Shown one piece after another: positions 33,935 to 43,427 of a DNA stretch of 64,000 nt. The stretch is from Deferribacteres bacterium (GTDB lineage: Bacteria; Zhuqueibacterota; Zhuqueibacteria; Zhuqueibacterales; Geothermadaptataceae): NCBI GenBank assembly GCA_020633675.1, contig JACKDE010000003.1:744001-808000 (forward strand), in the 5' to 3' direction. Position 1 is the first letter of the stretch, and every line of letters starts with the position of its first letter. The notes under the pieces were generated by a model that did not search any database, had not been told where the DNA came from, and saw only the letters and a list, made by a program, of their open reading frames with translations. Position numbers and translations under genes: made by a program.

Positions 33935-35599
33935 TTACGCAGTAGCTGTTTCTGTCTTTTGCGCCGCAGCTTTGGCGTCACCTTGCTTCAGCTTGCCGTT
34001 TTCTTCTGCTACCAGGCCACCATCACCAATGGCGCTGTAGCTCATACCACTGAACGCTGCAGTGTTTTTCGTCAGGTCTTTGAAGACATCTTCTGCCTCA
34101 AAATAAGCCAGGGCTTTGCCAATTTTGCGCGACAAGTTGCGGATGATCGTCCACTCCGGCAAGCTATCGCCAAGCGGCTCGATCGCACGATTGATCTTTT
34201 GCACACGTCCGGCAAAATTGGTGAATGTGCCTTCCTTTTCAACATAGGTACAAGAGGGTAAAATATAGGTGGCGCGAGCGCTGGTGGTATTTGCATTGCT
34301 GCCGACAAAGACCACCGTTTTGGCTCCGGATAGCGCGCTTTTGACGAGCTCTGTTTCAAATCCGGCTTCGAGATCGTGGTGGAAAATAATCAGTAGCTCT
34401 ACTCCTCCGCTGGCACAATCGTCGAGTAACTTCCGGGTGGCCTTGTGATCAGTGTCATACCCCAGGTAGCCCGCGCCTTTTGTATTTGGATTTTTATCTT
34501 CGCGAATCAAAAAATCATCGCTGAAAGGCTTTTCTTTTGGCAGAACTGTGACCGGCATTTGCGAAACACCCAATGTCTGACTTGCGAATTTCTTCAATGC
34601 AAACAAATCTTCATTGGTCATTTTCGGGCTGCCGAGTACCGCGATTCTTTTGTTGTTTTCTTTGGCGCTTTGCAACGCGGTCAGCACTTCCGGCATGACT
34701 TCAGCCCAGGTGCTTTCCTGTAATTCGCCTTTGACGCGTTTCATCACCACACCGAGGCGATCCGCTGCATCGACGTATGTGAAACTATAGCGACCCTCAT
34801 CGCAAATCCAGTATTCGTTCACGTCTTTGTTGAAACGTGGTTTCAAGCGGGTAACGCGTCTGCCTTCATTTTTGTATTCACGCTTTTTATTGGTATGGAC
34901 TTCGATATTGCAACCCGTGCTGCAGCCAGTGCATACAGAGTTGGTTTCATCGAGATACCAAACGCGGGTGCGGAAACGAAAGTCCTTCTCGGTCAATGCG
35001 CCAACCGGGCAAATATCGACAACATTCACCGAATACGGATTGTCGACGGTTTTGCCGGGATACGGCAAAAGCTCTGCATGATCTCCGCGATGAAAAATGC
35101 CAAGCTCATTGGTTTTGCTGACCTCATCGCAAAAGCGGATGCAGCGGGTACACAAGATGCAGCGCTCTGAATCGAGCACGATGTGCTTGCCGATCGGCAC
35201 GGCTTTGCTTTTTTTGTTTTTATCTTCCAGCATTTTCGAGTCGTACAACCCGAATTTCATATAGTAATCTTGTAGAAAGCATTCACCGGCCTGATCGCAA
35301 ACCGGGCAGTCGATCGGGTGGTTAACCAGCAAGAATTCCAGTACATCCTTACGTCCTTTCCTGGCGCGCTCACTTTGGGTATGCACCACCATGCCATCCA
35401 TAACAGGCGTGTAGCAGGCTACCTGCAGTTTCGGCATTTTTTCGACCTCAACCAGACAGATACGGCATTGCCCGACGATGCTCAATCCGGGGTGATAGCA
35501 ATAGCGGGGAATATCAATCCCGGCCTCATCCGCAGCCTGGATGATGGTTTTGCCTTTTTCAACTGTCAGTTCTTTTCCGTCTATTGTAATTGTAGGCAT
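33935..35599 (-). CDS. nuoG: NADH-quinone oxidoreductase subunit G (short form)
   Basis: 554 residues, shorter than the ~900 of Escherichia coli. N-terminal 2Fe-2S domain (R-Y-C-Y-H-P-G-L-S-I-V-G-Q-C-R-I-C), the His-Cys3 cluster region (H-P-I-D-C-P-V-C-D-Q-A-G-E-C), two 4Fe-4S sites (C-I-L-C-T-R-C-I-R-F-C and V-D-I-C-P-V-G-A-L) and the C-T-G-C-S-T-G-C-N site with the later W-I-C-D-E-G-R-Y. The degenerate molybdopterin-like domain is truncated to ~260 residues. The tail is Ala/Thr/Glu-rich. Short NuoG forms are common outside Proteobacteria. Confidence 0.94.
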   Translation of the reverse strand: MPTITIDGKELTVEKGKTIIQAADEAGIDIPRYCYHPGLSIVGQCRICLVEVEKMPKLQVACYTPVMDGMVVHTQSERARKGRKDVLEFLLVNHPIDCPVCDQAGECFLQDYYMKFGLYDSKMLEDKNKKSKAVPIGKHIVLDSERCILCTRCIRFCDEVSKTNELGIFHRGDHAELLPYPGKTVDNPYSVNVVDICPVGALTEKDFRFRTRVWYLDETNSVCTGCSTGCNIEVHTNKKREYKNEGRRVTRLKPRFNKDVNEYWICDEGRYSFTYVDAADRLGVVMKRVKGELQESTWAEVMPEVLTALQSAKENNKRIAVLGSPKMTNEDLFALKKFASQTLGVSQMPVTVLPKEKPFSDDFLIREDKNPNTKGAGYLGYDTDHKATRKLLDDCASGGVELLIIFHHDLEAGFETELVKSALSGAKTVVFVGSNANTTSARATYILPSCTYVEKEGTFTNFAGRVQKINRAIEPLGDSLPEWTIIRNLSRKIGKALAYFEAEDVFKDLTKNTAAFSGMSYSAIGDGGLVAEENGKLKQGDAKAAAQKTETATA

Positions 35600-35610
35600 C
35601 TATCGTGTCC

Positions 35611-36906
35611 TCAGCTTGCTTTTTTCAACTCAGGAGAATTTGCACTTTTTGCCGCAATCGACTTGCTCAAATAGGCTTCAAACTCACCCCGGAATTTATC
35701 AATATAGCCTTTTGCCACCATACCGGCTGAATCGCCCAGCGGGCAAATGGTGTTGCCAAAAATACTGTCGCCAATTTCATACAGATCATCGATATCCCGC
35801 TCGCGCGCACCGCCACTCAGCATGCGCTGGAGAATCTTGTCGAGCCAGCCGGTGCCTTCACGGCAGGGCGTACACTGTGCACAGGATTCGTGGTGGTAAA
35901 AACGGATCGAAGCCATCAGCATTTCAACCAGATTGGTGTCTTCATCCATCACGATAATGCCTGCGCTGCCGATCATTGTACCGATTTTTGCCAGGGCATC
36001 GGGATCCATCGGGACGTCGATTTCGTCGGGGCGCAAAGGTGGCGCCGACACCCCGCCGGGCACGACACACTTGAGTGCCTTGCCTCCGGGAATGCCTCCC
36101 GCATGTTCATAAATCATTTCACGCAGTGGCGTGCCAACCGGCAATTCATAAATGCCCGGTTTGTTGACATTGCCTGAAATGCCGTAAAAGCGCATGCCGC
36201 CACTCCGCTCCGTGCCCATATCGGCGAACCACTTGGGGCCGTTCTGAATGATTGGCGGAACATAAGCAATGGTTTCGACATTGTTCACGATTGTCGGGCA
36301 GCGGAACAAGCCTTCGATAGCAGGAAATGGCGGCTTCATGCGCGGCCAGCCCTTTTTGCCTTCGAGCGAGTTCAGCAAAGCAGTCTCTTCACCACAAATG
36401 TAAGCACCGGCACCGCGATGCACATAGACATCAAGATTAAAATCAGTCCCCAGCACTTTTTTGCCAAGAATGCCGGCATCGTAGGCTTCTTTAATTGCAG
36501 CTTCTATACGGCGTGCCGGCTCGACATATTCGCCACGAATATAGATGTAGCATGTGTGCGCGCCGATGGCATAAGAAGCGATGATGATGCCTTCGATCAA
36601 AACATGGGTGGCACTTGAAACGATGTATTTGTCCTTAAATGTACCCGGCTCGCTTTCATCGCAGTTGATGACGAGATAGACAGGTTTCTGGGAATTTTTC
36701 GGGATGAAAGCCCATTTGCGACCGGTTGGAAAGCCGGCCCCGCCCAATCCGCGTAGATTCGACTTCTGTACTTCCTCGATCACTTCGTCCTGGCTCATTT
36801 TCAGGGCTTTTTTTGCCGCTTCGTAGCCCTTAAACTTCTTGTAGTTTTCCAGCAGATTGCAATCGTTCTCAATCAGCGGAGTGAGGATTTTACCATTTTT
36901 GCTCAT
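35611..36906 (-). CDS. nuoF: NADH-quinone oxidoreductase subunit F
   Basis: 431 residues. FMN/NADH site: N-L-R-G-L-G-G-A-G-F-P-T-G-R-K-W and N-C-D-E-S-E-P-G-T-F-K-D. 4Fe-4S cluster N3: S-C-A-Q-C-T-P-C-R-E-G-T-G-W with a later Cys in T-I-C-P-L-G-D. It receives hydride from NADH and passes electrons to NuoE/NuoG. Stop-to-start distance to nuoG is 11 bp. The C-terminal tail beyond the family core (about residue 415 on) is short. Confidence 0.97.
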   Translation of the reverse strand: MSKNGKILTPLIENDCNLLENYKKFKGYEAAKKALKMSQDEVIEEVQKSNLRGLGGAGFPTGRKWAFIPKNSQKPVYLVINCDESEPGTFKDKYIVSSATHVLIEGIIIASYAIGAHTCYIYIRGEYVEPARRIEAAIKEAYDAGILGKKVLGTDFNLDVYVHRGAGAYICGEETALLNSLEGKKGWPRMKPPFPAIEGLFRCPTIVNNVETIAYVPPIIQNGPKWFADMGTERSGGMRFYGISGNVNKPGIYELPVGTPLREMIYEHAGGIPGGKALKCVVPGGVSAPPLRPDEIDVPMDPDALAKIGTMIGSAGIIVMDEDTNLVEMLMASIRFYHHESCAQCTPCREGTGWLDKILQRMLSGGARERDIDDLYEIGDSIFGNTICPLGDSAGMVAKGYIDKFRGEFEAYLSKSIAAKSANSPELKKAS

Positions 36907-37020
36907 GAAATGTATCTCACGATAGATTATGTTTGGTCAGCTTTTGTGTAGCAGGTTCAACTTCGCCACACTTCGGATTCGTCTTATGCAGCTTCCGGCA
37001 TTTTGGGCGTGCCGCAGGAA

Positions 37021-37497
37021 TCACTGTCCTTTTTTGCCGATAATTTCATCAACCTTCTCTGCCGTCAAATCACCGATATAGTCATCGTTGAGCTGCATCA
37101 TCGGGGCGTGTTCGCAGTCACCCAAGCATTCCACTTCGGTCAGCGTAAATTGTTTATCCGAGGTGGTTTCGCCATCATGAATGCCCAGCTTTTCGTTGAT
37201 TTGCTTGATGATTCTATCCGCGCCGCGCAGCCAGCAGGACACACTGCGGCAGACCTGCAAATGGTTCTTGCCGATCTCCTTTTGCAGAAAAAGGGTGTAG
37301 AACATCAGCACTTCACGTATTTTTACCGGCGGCACCTCGAGAATTTCAGCCACCAATGGCTCGGCCTCGGCCGGGATATAGCCATGCTGTTTTTGTACGA
37401 CATGAAGCACCGGCAGTGCTGCAGCACGCTTGTTCGGGTAGCGCGTCAGCAGTTCATCGATCACCAATTTCGATTCTTTTGTCAATTCAAAGCTCAT
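37021..37497 (-). CDS. nuoE: NADH-quinone oxidoreductase subunit E
   Basis: 158 residues. Thioredoxin-like 2Fe-2S protein; the four ligands are in V-C-R-S-V-S-C-W and E-C-L-G-D-C-E-H-A-P. It forms the NADH dehydrogenase tip with NuoF. Its ATG overlaps the nuoCD stop (ATGA at 37494-37497). A 114-bp gap before nuoF is the largest within the nuoA-H string and shows no terminator. Confidence 0.95.
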   Translation of the reverse strand: MSFELTKESKLVIDELLTRYPNKRAAALPVLHVVQKQHGYIPAEAEPLVAEILEVPPVKIREVLMFYTLFLQKEIGKNHLQVCRSVSCWLRGADRIIKQINEKLGIHDGETTSDKQFTLTEVECLGDCEHAPMMQLNDDYIGDLTAEKVDEIIGKKGQ

Positions 37498-39422
37498 CGG
37501 TCAAGCTCTCCTGCAATCATATTAATCGTTCCGAAGCTGGCGATGATGTCAGCCACCTGATCCCCTTGCAGCATCTTGTGGAAACCGGACATGAGCGCGA
37601 AACATGGTGGCCTGCAGCGCACGCGATAAGCATGATCTTCGCCGCTACTGACGACAAAGAAGCCAAGCTCGCCATTCGCGCCTTCGTTGGATACGTAGGT
37701 TTCGCCAGGCGGTGGCTGAATGCCGTAGCCATCCATGATCAGCATAAAATGGTTCATCACGCCTTCGATGCTGCCGTAGGTTTGCTCTTTTGCAGGCAAG
37801 ACCACTCGCTTGTTATCGGGAAAAATATTCAATCGGTTGTTGGCACTGTTGCCGGAGAGTGTCGGATCGGTGAGCGCCTGGCTCTTCAGCAATTCCTTCG
37901 TCTTTCCAAACTTTCCACTGTCGGCCATTTGGTGGCCGGTAAGGATTTTGCCTTCGTAATCGACGTTAAGCTCGCCTTTGGGGATTTTTTCAAGTGCCTG
38001 CTCAATTATGCGGCAACTTTGTTCGATTTCTTCCAAACGGCACAGGTAACGATCGAAGTTGTCTCCATTTTCACCATAAGGCACGTCAAAATCGAGTTGA
38101 TCATAAACGAGGTAAGGATTCGCTTTGCGAACATCGTAATTGATACCAGTGCTACGCAAAACCGGCCCGGTAAAGCCGTAAGAGAGCGCATCTTCCTTGC
38201 TGACCACGCCAGTGCCTGTCACGCGGTCGACAAAAATGCGGTTACGCGTCAGCAATTTGTGGCATTCGCCAACCTGTTTGCGTGTTTCCTTCAAAGCCGC
38301 GCGGCAGCGATCGGCAAAGCCTGCCGTGAGATCGCCTTTCACGCCACCAATTCGGATGTAGGAAACCGTCAGACGTGCACCGGTGATTTCTTCGACAAGG
38401 CTCCACAACTCCTCGCGTGCCTGAATTAAATACAGGAAGACTGTCATCGCGCCGAGTTCCATACCGCTTGCTGCAACACAGGTCAGGTGATCGCAGATAC
38501 GTGAAATCTCCGACATGATGACGCGGATGTATTTGGCGCGCTCAGTAATATCAATGCCGAGCAAACGCTCCACTGCCATTGCATAAGCTACATTGTTGAT
38601 CAGAGGCGAAACGTAATTCAACCGATCGGTATAAGGGAAAACATGGCTCCATTTACCGACTTCGCTCTCTTTTTCAAAGGCGCGGTGCAGGTAGCCGATA
38701 CCGATATCGGTGTTTTTGACATATTCGCCATCAAGTTCGAGCAGCAGATGAATCACACCATGCATGGCCGGATGCGAAGGCCCCATATTCATTAAAAAGC
38801 TGGTTTCGCTCTGGCTGCCGCTATCAGAAAGCGCTTTTTTCATCGCTTCCTGCATACTGAGCGGGACATTTTCGATTGTCTTTTGCGTGCCATTGCTTCC
38901 GGAAACGCGATGCAAATAAGCATCGATTTCTTTATCGATGTAAGGCTTGTCGTTGCGTACCAGTGGCTGACGTTTGCTAAATGGATAATCCTTGCGCAGC
39001 GGATGGCCTTTAAATTCATCGTACATTAAAATGCGGCGCAAATCAGGGTGGCCCTTAAACTTAATGCCAAACATATCCCATACTTCGCGCTCGTACCAAT
39101 TCGCACCTGCCCAGAGATGCGTGACCGATGCAATGATCGGATCGTTTTCCGGGACGTAGGCCTTGATTCGAACACGCTGATTGTTTGAAAGTGAAAAAAG
39201 GTGGTAAATAACTGCGAACCGCGGTTTGTGGTTGAGTTTCAAATAATCAACCGCTGTCAAATCCATCAAAATACTGAAATTGGGCTCAGCCTGATCACGC
39301 ATAAATTGACAGACTTCAGTGATGCGCGTCCGGTCGACGACATAGACCTCGTCTCCAACAGCAGATTCTTCGACCTGCACGGCATCGCCAAATTGTTCAA
39401 GCAATTGGTCTTTCATCAACAT
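37494..39422 (-). CDS. nuoCD: NADH-quinone oxidoreductase fused subunits C and D
   Basis: 642 residues. Residues ~1-190 are NuoC (W-A-G-A-N-W-Y-E-R-E-V-W-D-M-F-G-I, then G-H-P-L-R-K-D-Y-P-F). After a short linker, ~225-642 are NuoD (M-N-M-G-P-S-H-P-A-M-H-G-V, and G-E-D-H-A-Y-R-V-R-C-R-P-P), which forms the quinone-reducing site with NuoB. The C-D fusion is known in enterobacteria and in several FCB lineages. The start ATG overlaps the nuoB stop as TAATG. Confidence 0.97.
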   Translation of the reverse strand: MLMKDQLLEQFGDAVQVEESAVGDEVYVVDRTRITEVCQFMRDQAEPNFSILMDLTAVDYLKLNHKPRFAVIYHLFSLSNNQRVRIKAYVPENDPIIASVTHLWAGANWYEREVWDMFGIKFKGHPDLRRILMYDEFKGHPLRKDYPFSKRQPLVRNDKPYIDKEIDAYLHRVSGSNGTQKTIENVPLSMQEAMKKALSDSGSQSETSFLMNMGPSHPAMHGVIHLLLELDGEYVKNTDIGIGYLHRAFEKESEVGKWSHVFPYTDRLNYVSPLINNVAYAMAVERLLGIDITERAKYIRVIMSEISRICDHLTCVAASGMELGAMTVFLYLIQAREELWSLVEEITGARLTVSYIRIGGVKGDLTAGFADRCRAALKETRKQVGECHKLLTRNRIFVDRVTGTGVVSKEDALSYGFTGPVLRSTGINYDVRKANPYLVYDQLDFDVPYGENGDNFDRYLCRLEEIEQSCRIIEQALEKIPKGELNVDYEGKILTGHQMADSGKFGKTKELLKSQALTDPTLSGNSANNRLNIFPDNKRVVLPAKEQTYGSIEGVMNHFMLIMDGYGIQPPPGETYVSNEGANGELGFFVVSSGEDHAYRVRCRPPCFALMSGFHKMLQGDQVADIIASFGTINMIAGELDR

Positions 39423-39898
39423 TAATAAACCTGCTTTTGCTTTTGAATTCTATCCTGCAATTTCATCAAACCATCCAGCACCATTTCCGGGCGCGGCGGA
39501 CAGCCTGGAATATAAATATCGACCGGGATAATGGTATCGATCCCTTGCACCGTGGAGTAATTGGTATAAAAACCACCGGTACATGTGCAAACGCCAAAAG
39601 CAATCACCCACTTGGGATCGCAAATCTGCTCATAAATTCGGCGAAGCACCGGCGCCATCTTGTGGCTGATCGTGCCGACGACAAAGAGTACGTCTGCCTG
39701 TCTTGGTGAAAAGCGCGGCAAGCCTGCGCCGAAACGGTCCATATCATAATGTGATGATGCTGCAGCCATATATTCCATGCCGCAGCAGGCTGTCACGAAC
39801 GGATATCCAAAAATAGAATATTTTCGCGCCCAACCGACGGCGGCATCCAGTTTTGAAGTAAAAAAGCTTTCTCCGCTATTTGCACTTTTTACTGCCAT
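39422..39898 (-). CDS. nuoB: NADH-quinone oxidoreductase subunit B
   Basis: 158 residues from ATG 39898, preferred over an ATG at 39919 because GAGGAG lies seven bases before it; it overlaps the nuoA stop by 10 bp. Cluster N2 ligands: T-A-C-C-G-M-E-Y (adjacent cysteines), F-G-V-C-T-C-T-G-G and I-P-G-C-P-P-R-P-E. The third segment has an extra cysteine (C-T-C-T) where many NuoB have C-A-S-S. N2 donates electrons to quinone. Confidence 0.96.
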   Translation of the reverse strand: MAVKSANSGESFFTSKLDAAVGWARKYSIFGYPFVTACCGMEYMAAASSHYDMDRFGAGLPRFSPRQADVLFVVGTISHKMAPVLRRIYEQICDPKWVIAFGVCTCTGGFYTNYSTVQGIDTIIPVDIYIPGCPPRPEMVLDGLMKLQDRIQKQKQVY

Positions 39899-40242
39899 TC
39901 CAAAGCTCCTCTTTTCCAAATGTAAGCCAAACCAAGAACAAGGACTGCGATAAAAATCATCATCGAAACCAGAGCGACCGCTCCGATATCACGGAAAACC
40001 ACCGCCCATGGATAGAGAAAAATCATCTCAATATCGAACAACACAAACAAAATCGCAATCATGTAAAATTTCACTGCCATCCGGCGGCCACTTGCGGAAA
40101 TCGGCGCACGTCCGGTCTCGAAGGGCACATCCTTTACCACATTCGGCGACTTTGGGCCGAGCAATCGGTTCAGGCCCCAGAAAACCAGCGCCAGTCCAAC
40201 TCCGACCGCGATCATAATCAGCAAGCCAATGAGTTTTTCCAT
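39889..40242 (-). CDS. nuoA: NADH-quinone oxidoreductase subunit A
   Basis: 117 residues with three membrane helices. The conserved loop is K-D-V-P-F-E-T-G-R-A-P, with Glu but without the usual Cys (normally YECG). The conserved helix F-D-I-E-M-I-F-L-Y-P-W-A-V is intact. It opens the complex I set, 10 bp after lipB. Confidence 0.94.
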   Translation of the reverse strand: MEKLIGLLIMIAVGVGLALVFWGLNRLLGPKSPNVVKDVPFETGRAPISASGRRMAVKFYMIAILFVLFDIEMIFLYPWAVVFRDIGAVALVSMMIFIAVLVLGLAYIWKRGALEWQ

Positions 40243-40252
40243 GTAACAATTC

Positions 40253-40960
40253 CTAAACGAATGTTTTTTTAAGTTCCAACACTTCTTTCAACTCTGCGTG
40301 AGCAAAATCAATTGAAAATACCTGCGAAAATCCAGCTTCTACTGCCGGTATCACCTCAGAAATGGTCAGGCTTTTGCCGGTTAGCTTCTCCATTGAGGTG
40401 ACAGCTTTATCGCTGATGCCGCATGGAATAATATTTTCAAAATAGCTTAAATCCGTGCTTACATTCAGCGCAAAGCCATGCTTGGTAAACCAGCGCGATA
40501 ATTTAATACCGATGGCCGCCACTTTCTCGTTCCCAACCCACACGCCTGTCAGGCCAACCTGTCGTCCACTTTTAATGCCAAAATGCGACAGCGCCACCAT
40601 CAGCGATTCTTCCATTTCACGCAAGAATCTTCCAACATCCTGATAAAAGTGATGCAGGTCAAAAATCGGGTATCCAACAAGCTGGCCGGGGCCATGAAAA
40701 GTGATATCACCACCACGGTCGATGTGGTGCAAATCGATCCCGCGCTTCGCTACTTCCTGCTCCGGTATTAACAGGTTTTGCAGCTTGGCATTTTTTCCCA
40801 AAGTATAAACCGGGGGATGATCTGTCAAGAGCAAAACGTCCGGAATTTTATCTCTTTTCCGGCGTTCATGCAGTTCGTTTTGGATGTCCCAAGCGTCTTT
40901 GTAACGCAAATTTGGCGCTATAACGAGAAGAGCTTTGCGAGAGCTTTTGTTTTCAGCCAT
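40253..40960 (-). CDS. lipB: octanoyltransferase (lipoate biosynthesis)
   Basis: 235 residues. It transfers octanoyl from acyl carrier protein to lipoyl domains, the step before LipA. Signature R-G-G-D-I-T-F-H-G-P-G-Q-L-V-G-Y-P, catalytic Lys in K-V-A-A-I-G-I-K-L and catalytic Cys expected in the later segment; here it reads I-I-P-C-G-I-S-D-K-A-V-T-S, which fits. It lies between lpd and nuoA, so lipoate attachment and complex I are coordinated. Confidence 0.95.
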   Translation of the reverse strand: MAENKSSRKALLVIAPNLRYKDAWDIQNELHERRKRDKIPDVLLLTDHPPVYTLGKNAKLQNLLIPEQEVAKRGIDLHHIDRGGDITFHGPGQLVGYPIFDLHHFYQDVGRFLREMEESLMVALSHFGIKSGRQVGLTGVWVGNEKVAAIGIKLSRWFTKHGFALNVSTDLSYFENIIPCGISDKAVTSMEKLTGKSLTISEVIPAVEAGFSQVFSIDFAHAELKEVLELKKTFV

Positions 40961-40985
40961 TTTGCGTCAGGACGTGTATTCGCGC

Positions 40986-42380
40986 TTAAAAATTGATTGC
41001 CTCATCATAGGCATCAGCCGCAGCTTCCATCACGGCTTCGGAAAGCGTCGGGTGCGCATGCACGGTCTTGATGATCGAGTGCCCGGTAGCACCATGCGAA
41101 CGCGCCAGCACCAACTCCGCGATCAAATCCGTGGCTTCCGCGCCGATCAAATGTGCACCCAGCAACTCACCATATTTCGCATCAAAAACCAGCTTGGCTG
41201 TACCGGTAGTATCGCCAATGGCGATGGCCTTGCCTAATGCAGAGAACGGAAATTTGCCAACTTTGACTTCATAGCCGGCTTTTTTCGCTGCCTTTTCCGT
41301 CAAGCCAACGCTTGCAACTTGCGGATGACAGTAAGTGCAACTCGGAATATTTTTATAGTCAACGGGTATCGGTTTTTGGCCGGCAATGTGTTCGGCCACA
41401 CAAACGCCTTCAGCGGAAGCAACGTGCGCTAACAGTGGCGGGCCAGTCACATCACCGATAGCATAGTAGCCCCGAACGTTTGTTTCGCACAATTCATTCA
41501 CGGTAATAAAAGACTTTTCAACCTGAATACCAAGAGATTCTAAACCAAGTCCATCGGTATTTCCGGAAAAACCGACAGCAACCAAGGCTACATCTCCGAT
41601 GATATTTTTTTCGCCACTTTTTGTCTCGATTTTGACGTTGACATTGTTGGCTTTTTTGTCGATGCCAACCACTTTGGCTTCGGTTTCAATTTTAACGTCT
41701 TGCTTTTTAAAGCTCAGCGTCAGCATTTTAATGATCTCATCATCTTCCATCGGCAAAATGTGTGGCAGCATTTCAACGATGGTGACTTGTGTTCCAAAGG
41801 AACTGTAAATGTAAGCGAACTCCACCCCGATCGGTCCGCCACCGATAATCACCATCGACTTTGGAATTTTGGGCAGCACCATTGCATCGGAACTGCTGAT
41901 GATATGCTTGTGATCGTAGTCGATGCCGGGCACCGAGCGATGCTTCCCACCAGTGGCGATGATAATCGAGGAAGCGCTCAGCACCTGCTTTTTGCCTTCT
42001 GCATCCGTCACGCTGACTTTGCCTTTTTCGGCCAGATCAGCTGTGCCGGGGAAGACGCTAATTTTATTCTTTTTCATCAAAAACTCAACACCTTTGTTGA
42101 GTTTATCAGCAATGCCGCGGCTACGTTGGACGATTTTCTCAAAATTCACATTCACCTGGTTTATACCAAAGCCAAAACTCTCGGCATCGTTAATGAGATG
42201 AAGGACTTCTGCACTGCGAATCAGGGCTTTGCTCGGGATACAACCCCAATTCAGACACAACCCGCCGAGTTTGTCTTTTTCAACAATCGCAGTCTTTTTG
42301 CCTAATTGTGCTGCGCGAATCGCGGCGGTGTAGCCACCCGGACCGCCACCGACCACAATGACATCAAACGTCTCTGCCAT
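40986..42380 (-). CDS. lpd: dihydrolipoamide dehydrogenase (E3)
   Basis: 464 residues from ATG 42380, which overlaps the ypdA stop as TGATG. FAD site G-G-G-P-G-G-Y-T-A-A, redox disulfide G-G-L-C-L-N-W-G-C-I-P-S-K, NAD site I-G-G-G-P-I-G-V-E-F-A, and C-terminal His-Glu in H-A-H-P-T-L-S-E-A. It reoxidises lipoyl groups of the E2 component and gives NADH. The Trp in L-N-W-G-C replaces the commoner Val/Arg. The matching E2 is in the same string at 30172. Confidence 0.96.
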   Translation of the reverse strand: MAETFDVIVVGGGPGGYTAAIRAAQLGKKTAIVEKDKLGGLCLNWGCIPSKALIRSAEVLHLINDAESFGFGINQVNVNFEKIVQRSRGIADKLNKGVEFLMKKNKISVFPGTADLAEKGKVSVTDAEGKKQVLSASSIIIATGGKHRSVPGIDYDHKHIISSSDAMVLPKIPKSMVIIGGGPIGVEFAYIYSSFGTQVTIVEMLPHILPMEDDEIIKMLTLSFKKQDVKIETEAKVVGIDKKANNVNVKIETKSGEKNIIGDVALVAVGFSGNTDGLGLESLGIQVEKSFITVNELCETNVRGYYAIGDVTGPPLLAHVASAEGVCVAEHIAGQKPIPVDYKNIPSCTYCHPQVASVGLTEKAAKKAGYEVKVGKFPFSALGKAIAIGDTTGTAKLVFDAKYGELLGAHLIGAEATDLIAELVLARSHGATGHSIIKTVHAHPTLSEAVMEAAADAYDEAINF

Positions 42381-43375
42381 CAACTCCCCTTCTTTGTTTT
42401 TTGAGCGATATGATCAACGATCCGCCTTGCGTGAATGCGACCATTCTCGATAAAAATCCTATTGGTATTCATGCCGCCTGTCGCAACTCCGGCGATGTAC
42501 ATTCCCGAGACATTGGTCTCCATCGTTTCAGGATCGTGCACAGGCTTTCTTTGTGGCGTATCTTCCGTTTTGACACCGGTCTTTGCCAGAAAGTCAAAAT
42601 CAGTGTGATATCCGGTCATCGCCAAAACATAGTCGTTCTCAATCTCGGTCGTTTTGCCACTTTTGTGCTGAATCACAATCGTATGTTCTTTGATTTCGGT
42701 CACATTGCTATCAAAAAAAGCTTCGATACTACCTGCTTTGACGCGATTCTGGAAATCCGGCAGCACCCAGTATTTTATACTGGAGTTCAAGCCGGGCTGA
42801 CGATGAATAAAAGAGACCTTGCGCGCACCACCGCGATACAGTTCCAATGCTGCTTCGACGCCGGAATTGCCGCCACCGATTACAGCAACGTTCATGTTGT
42901 AAAAATAGTGTGCTTCGGTATAATAGTGGGATACTTTCGGCAGGTTTTCGCCGGGGATATTGAGCATTTTCGGATGGTCATAAAAGCCGATTGCCAGCAC
43001 CACATGGCGCGCTCGATACTTTGCCTTGTCCGTTTCGACATAGAACAGACCATCACTTTGTTCAATTTGACCTACCCTTTCGAACAGGTTGACGTTCAAA
43101 TCGAAATGCCCGGTGATGCGCTTATAATAGTTGAGAATATCGCTTCGCGTCGGCTTGCTTCCCGAAATGACAAATGGGATATTGTCCAGCTCAAGAAGGT
43201 CGGCCGTGGAGAAAAAGACCAAATTGGTCGGAAATTGGTAAATTGCATCGGTTAAGCAGCCTTTCTCGATAATTATATGCGAAAGGTTGCTTTTTTTCGC
43301 TTCCACACCACATGCAATACCAATCGGGCCGGCACCTACAACCAAAACATCATAAATCAAATTCGTATCACGCAC
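42380..43375 (-). CDS. ypdA: YpdA-family FAD/NAD(P) disulfide reductase-like protein
   Basis: 331 residues. N-terminal FAD motif V-V-G-A-G-P-I-G-I-A-C, then the YpdA-typical Y-Q-F-P-T-N-L-V-F-F-S-T-A-D-L-L-E, NADPH motif V-I-G-G-G-N-S-G-V-E-A-A, and end segment G-M-Y-I-A-G-V-A-T-G-G. YpdA reduces bacillithiol disulfide in Firmicutes and Bacteroidota; no bacillithiol synthesis gene is in the window, so the substrate here is inferred only from the family. First gene of the long minus-strand string. Confidence 0.87.
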   Translation of the reverse strand: MRDTNLIYDVLVVGAGPIGIACGVEAKKSNLSHIIIEKGCLTDAIYQFPTNLVFFSTADLLELDNIPFVISGSKPTRSDILNYYKRITGHFDLNVNLFERVGQIEQSDGLFYVETDKAKYRARHVVLAIGFYDHPKMLNIPGENLPKVSHYYTEAHYFYNMNVAVIGGGNSGVEAALELYRGGARKVSFIHRQPGLNSSIKYWVLPDFQNRVKAGSIEAFFDSNVTEIKEHTIVIQHKSGKTTEIENDYVLAMTGYHTDFDFLAKTGVKTEDTPQRKPVHDPETMETNVSGMYIAGVATGGMNTNRIFIENGRIHARRIVDHIAQKTKKGS

Positions 43376-43427
43376 CCTAAAAAATCTGCCTTTCCCGTAT
43401 CTTTATTCCAATCCTCCAATGGCGGCT

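Noticed and set aside
37356..38429. Long open frame antisense to nuoCD (357 codons)
   Set aside because: It lies entirely opposite well-conserved NuoCD/NuoE coding sequence and has no ribosome site or family pattern.
42401..43255. 284-codon frame opposite ypdA
   Set aside because: Overlaps a clear YpdA-family gene; composition is unlike a protein and there is no start context.
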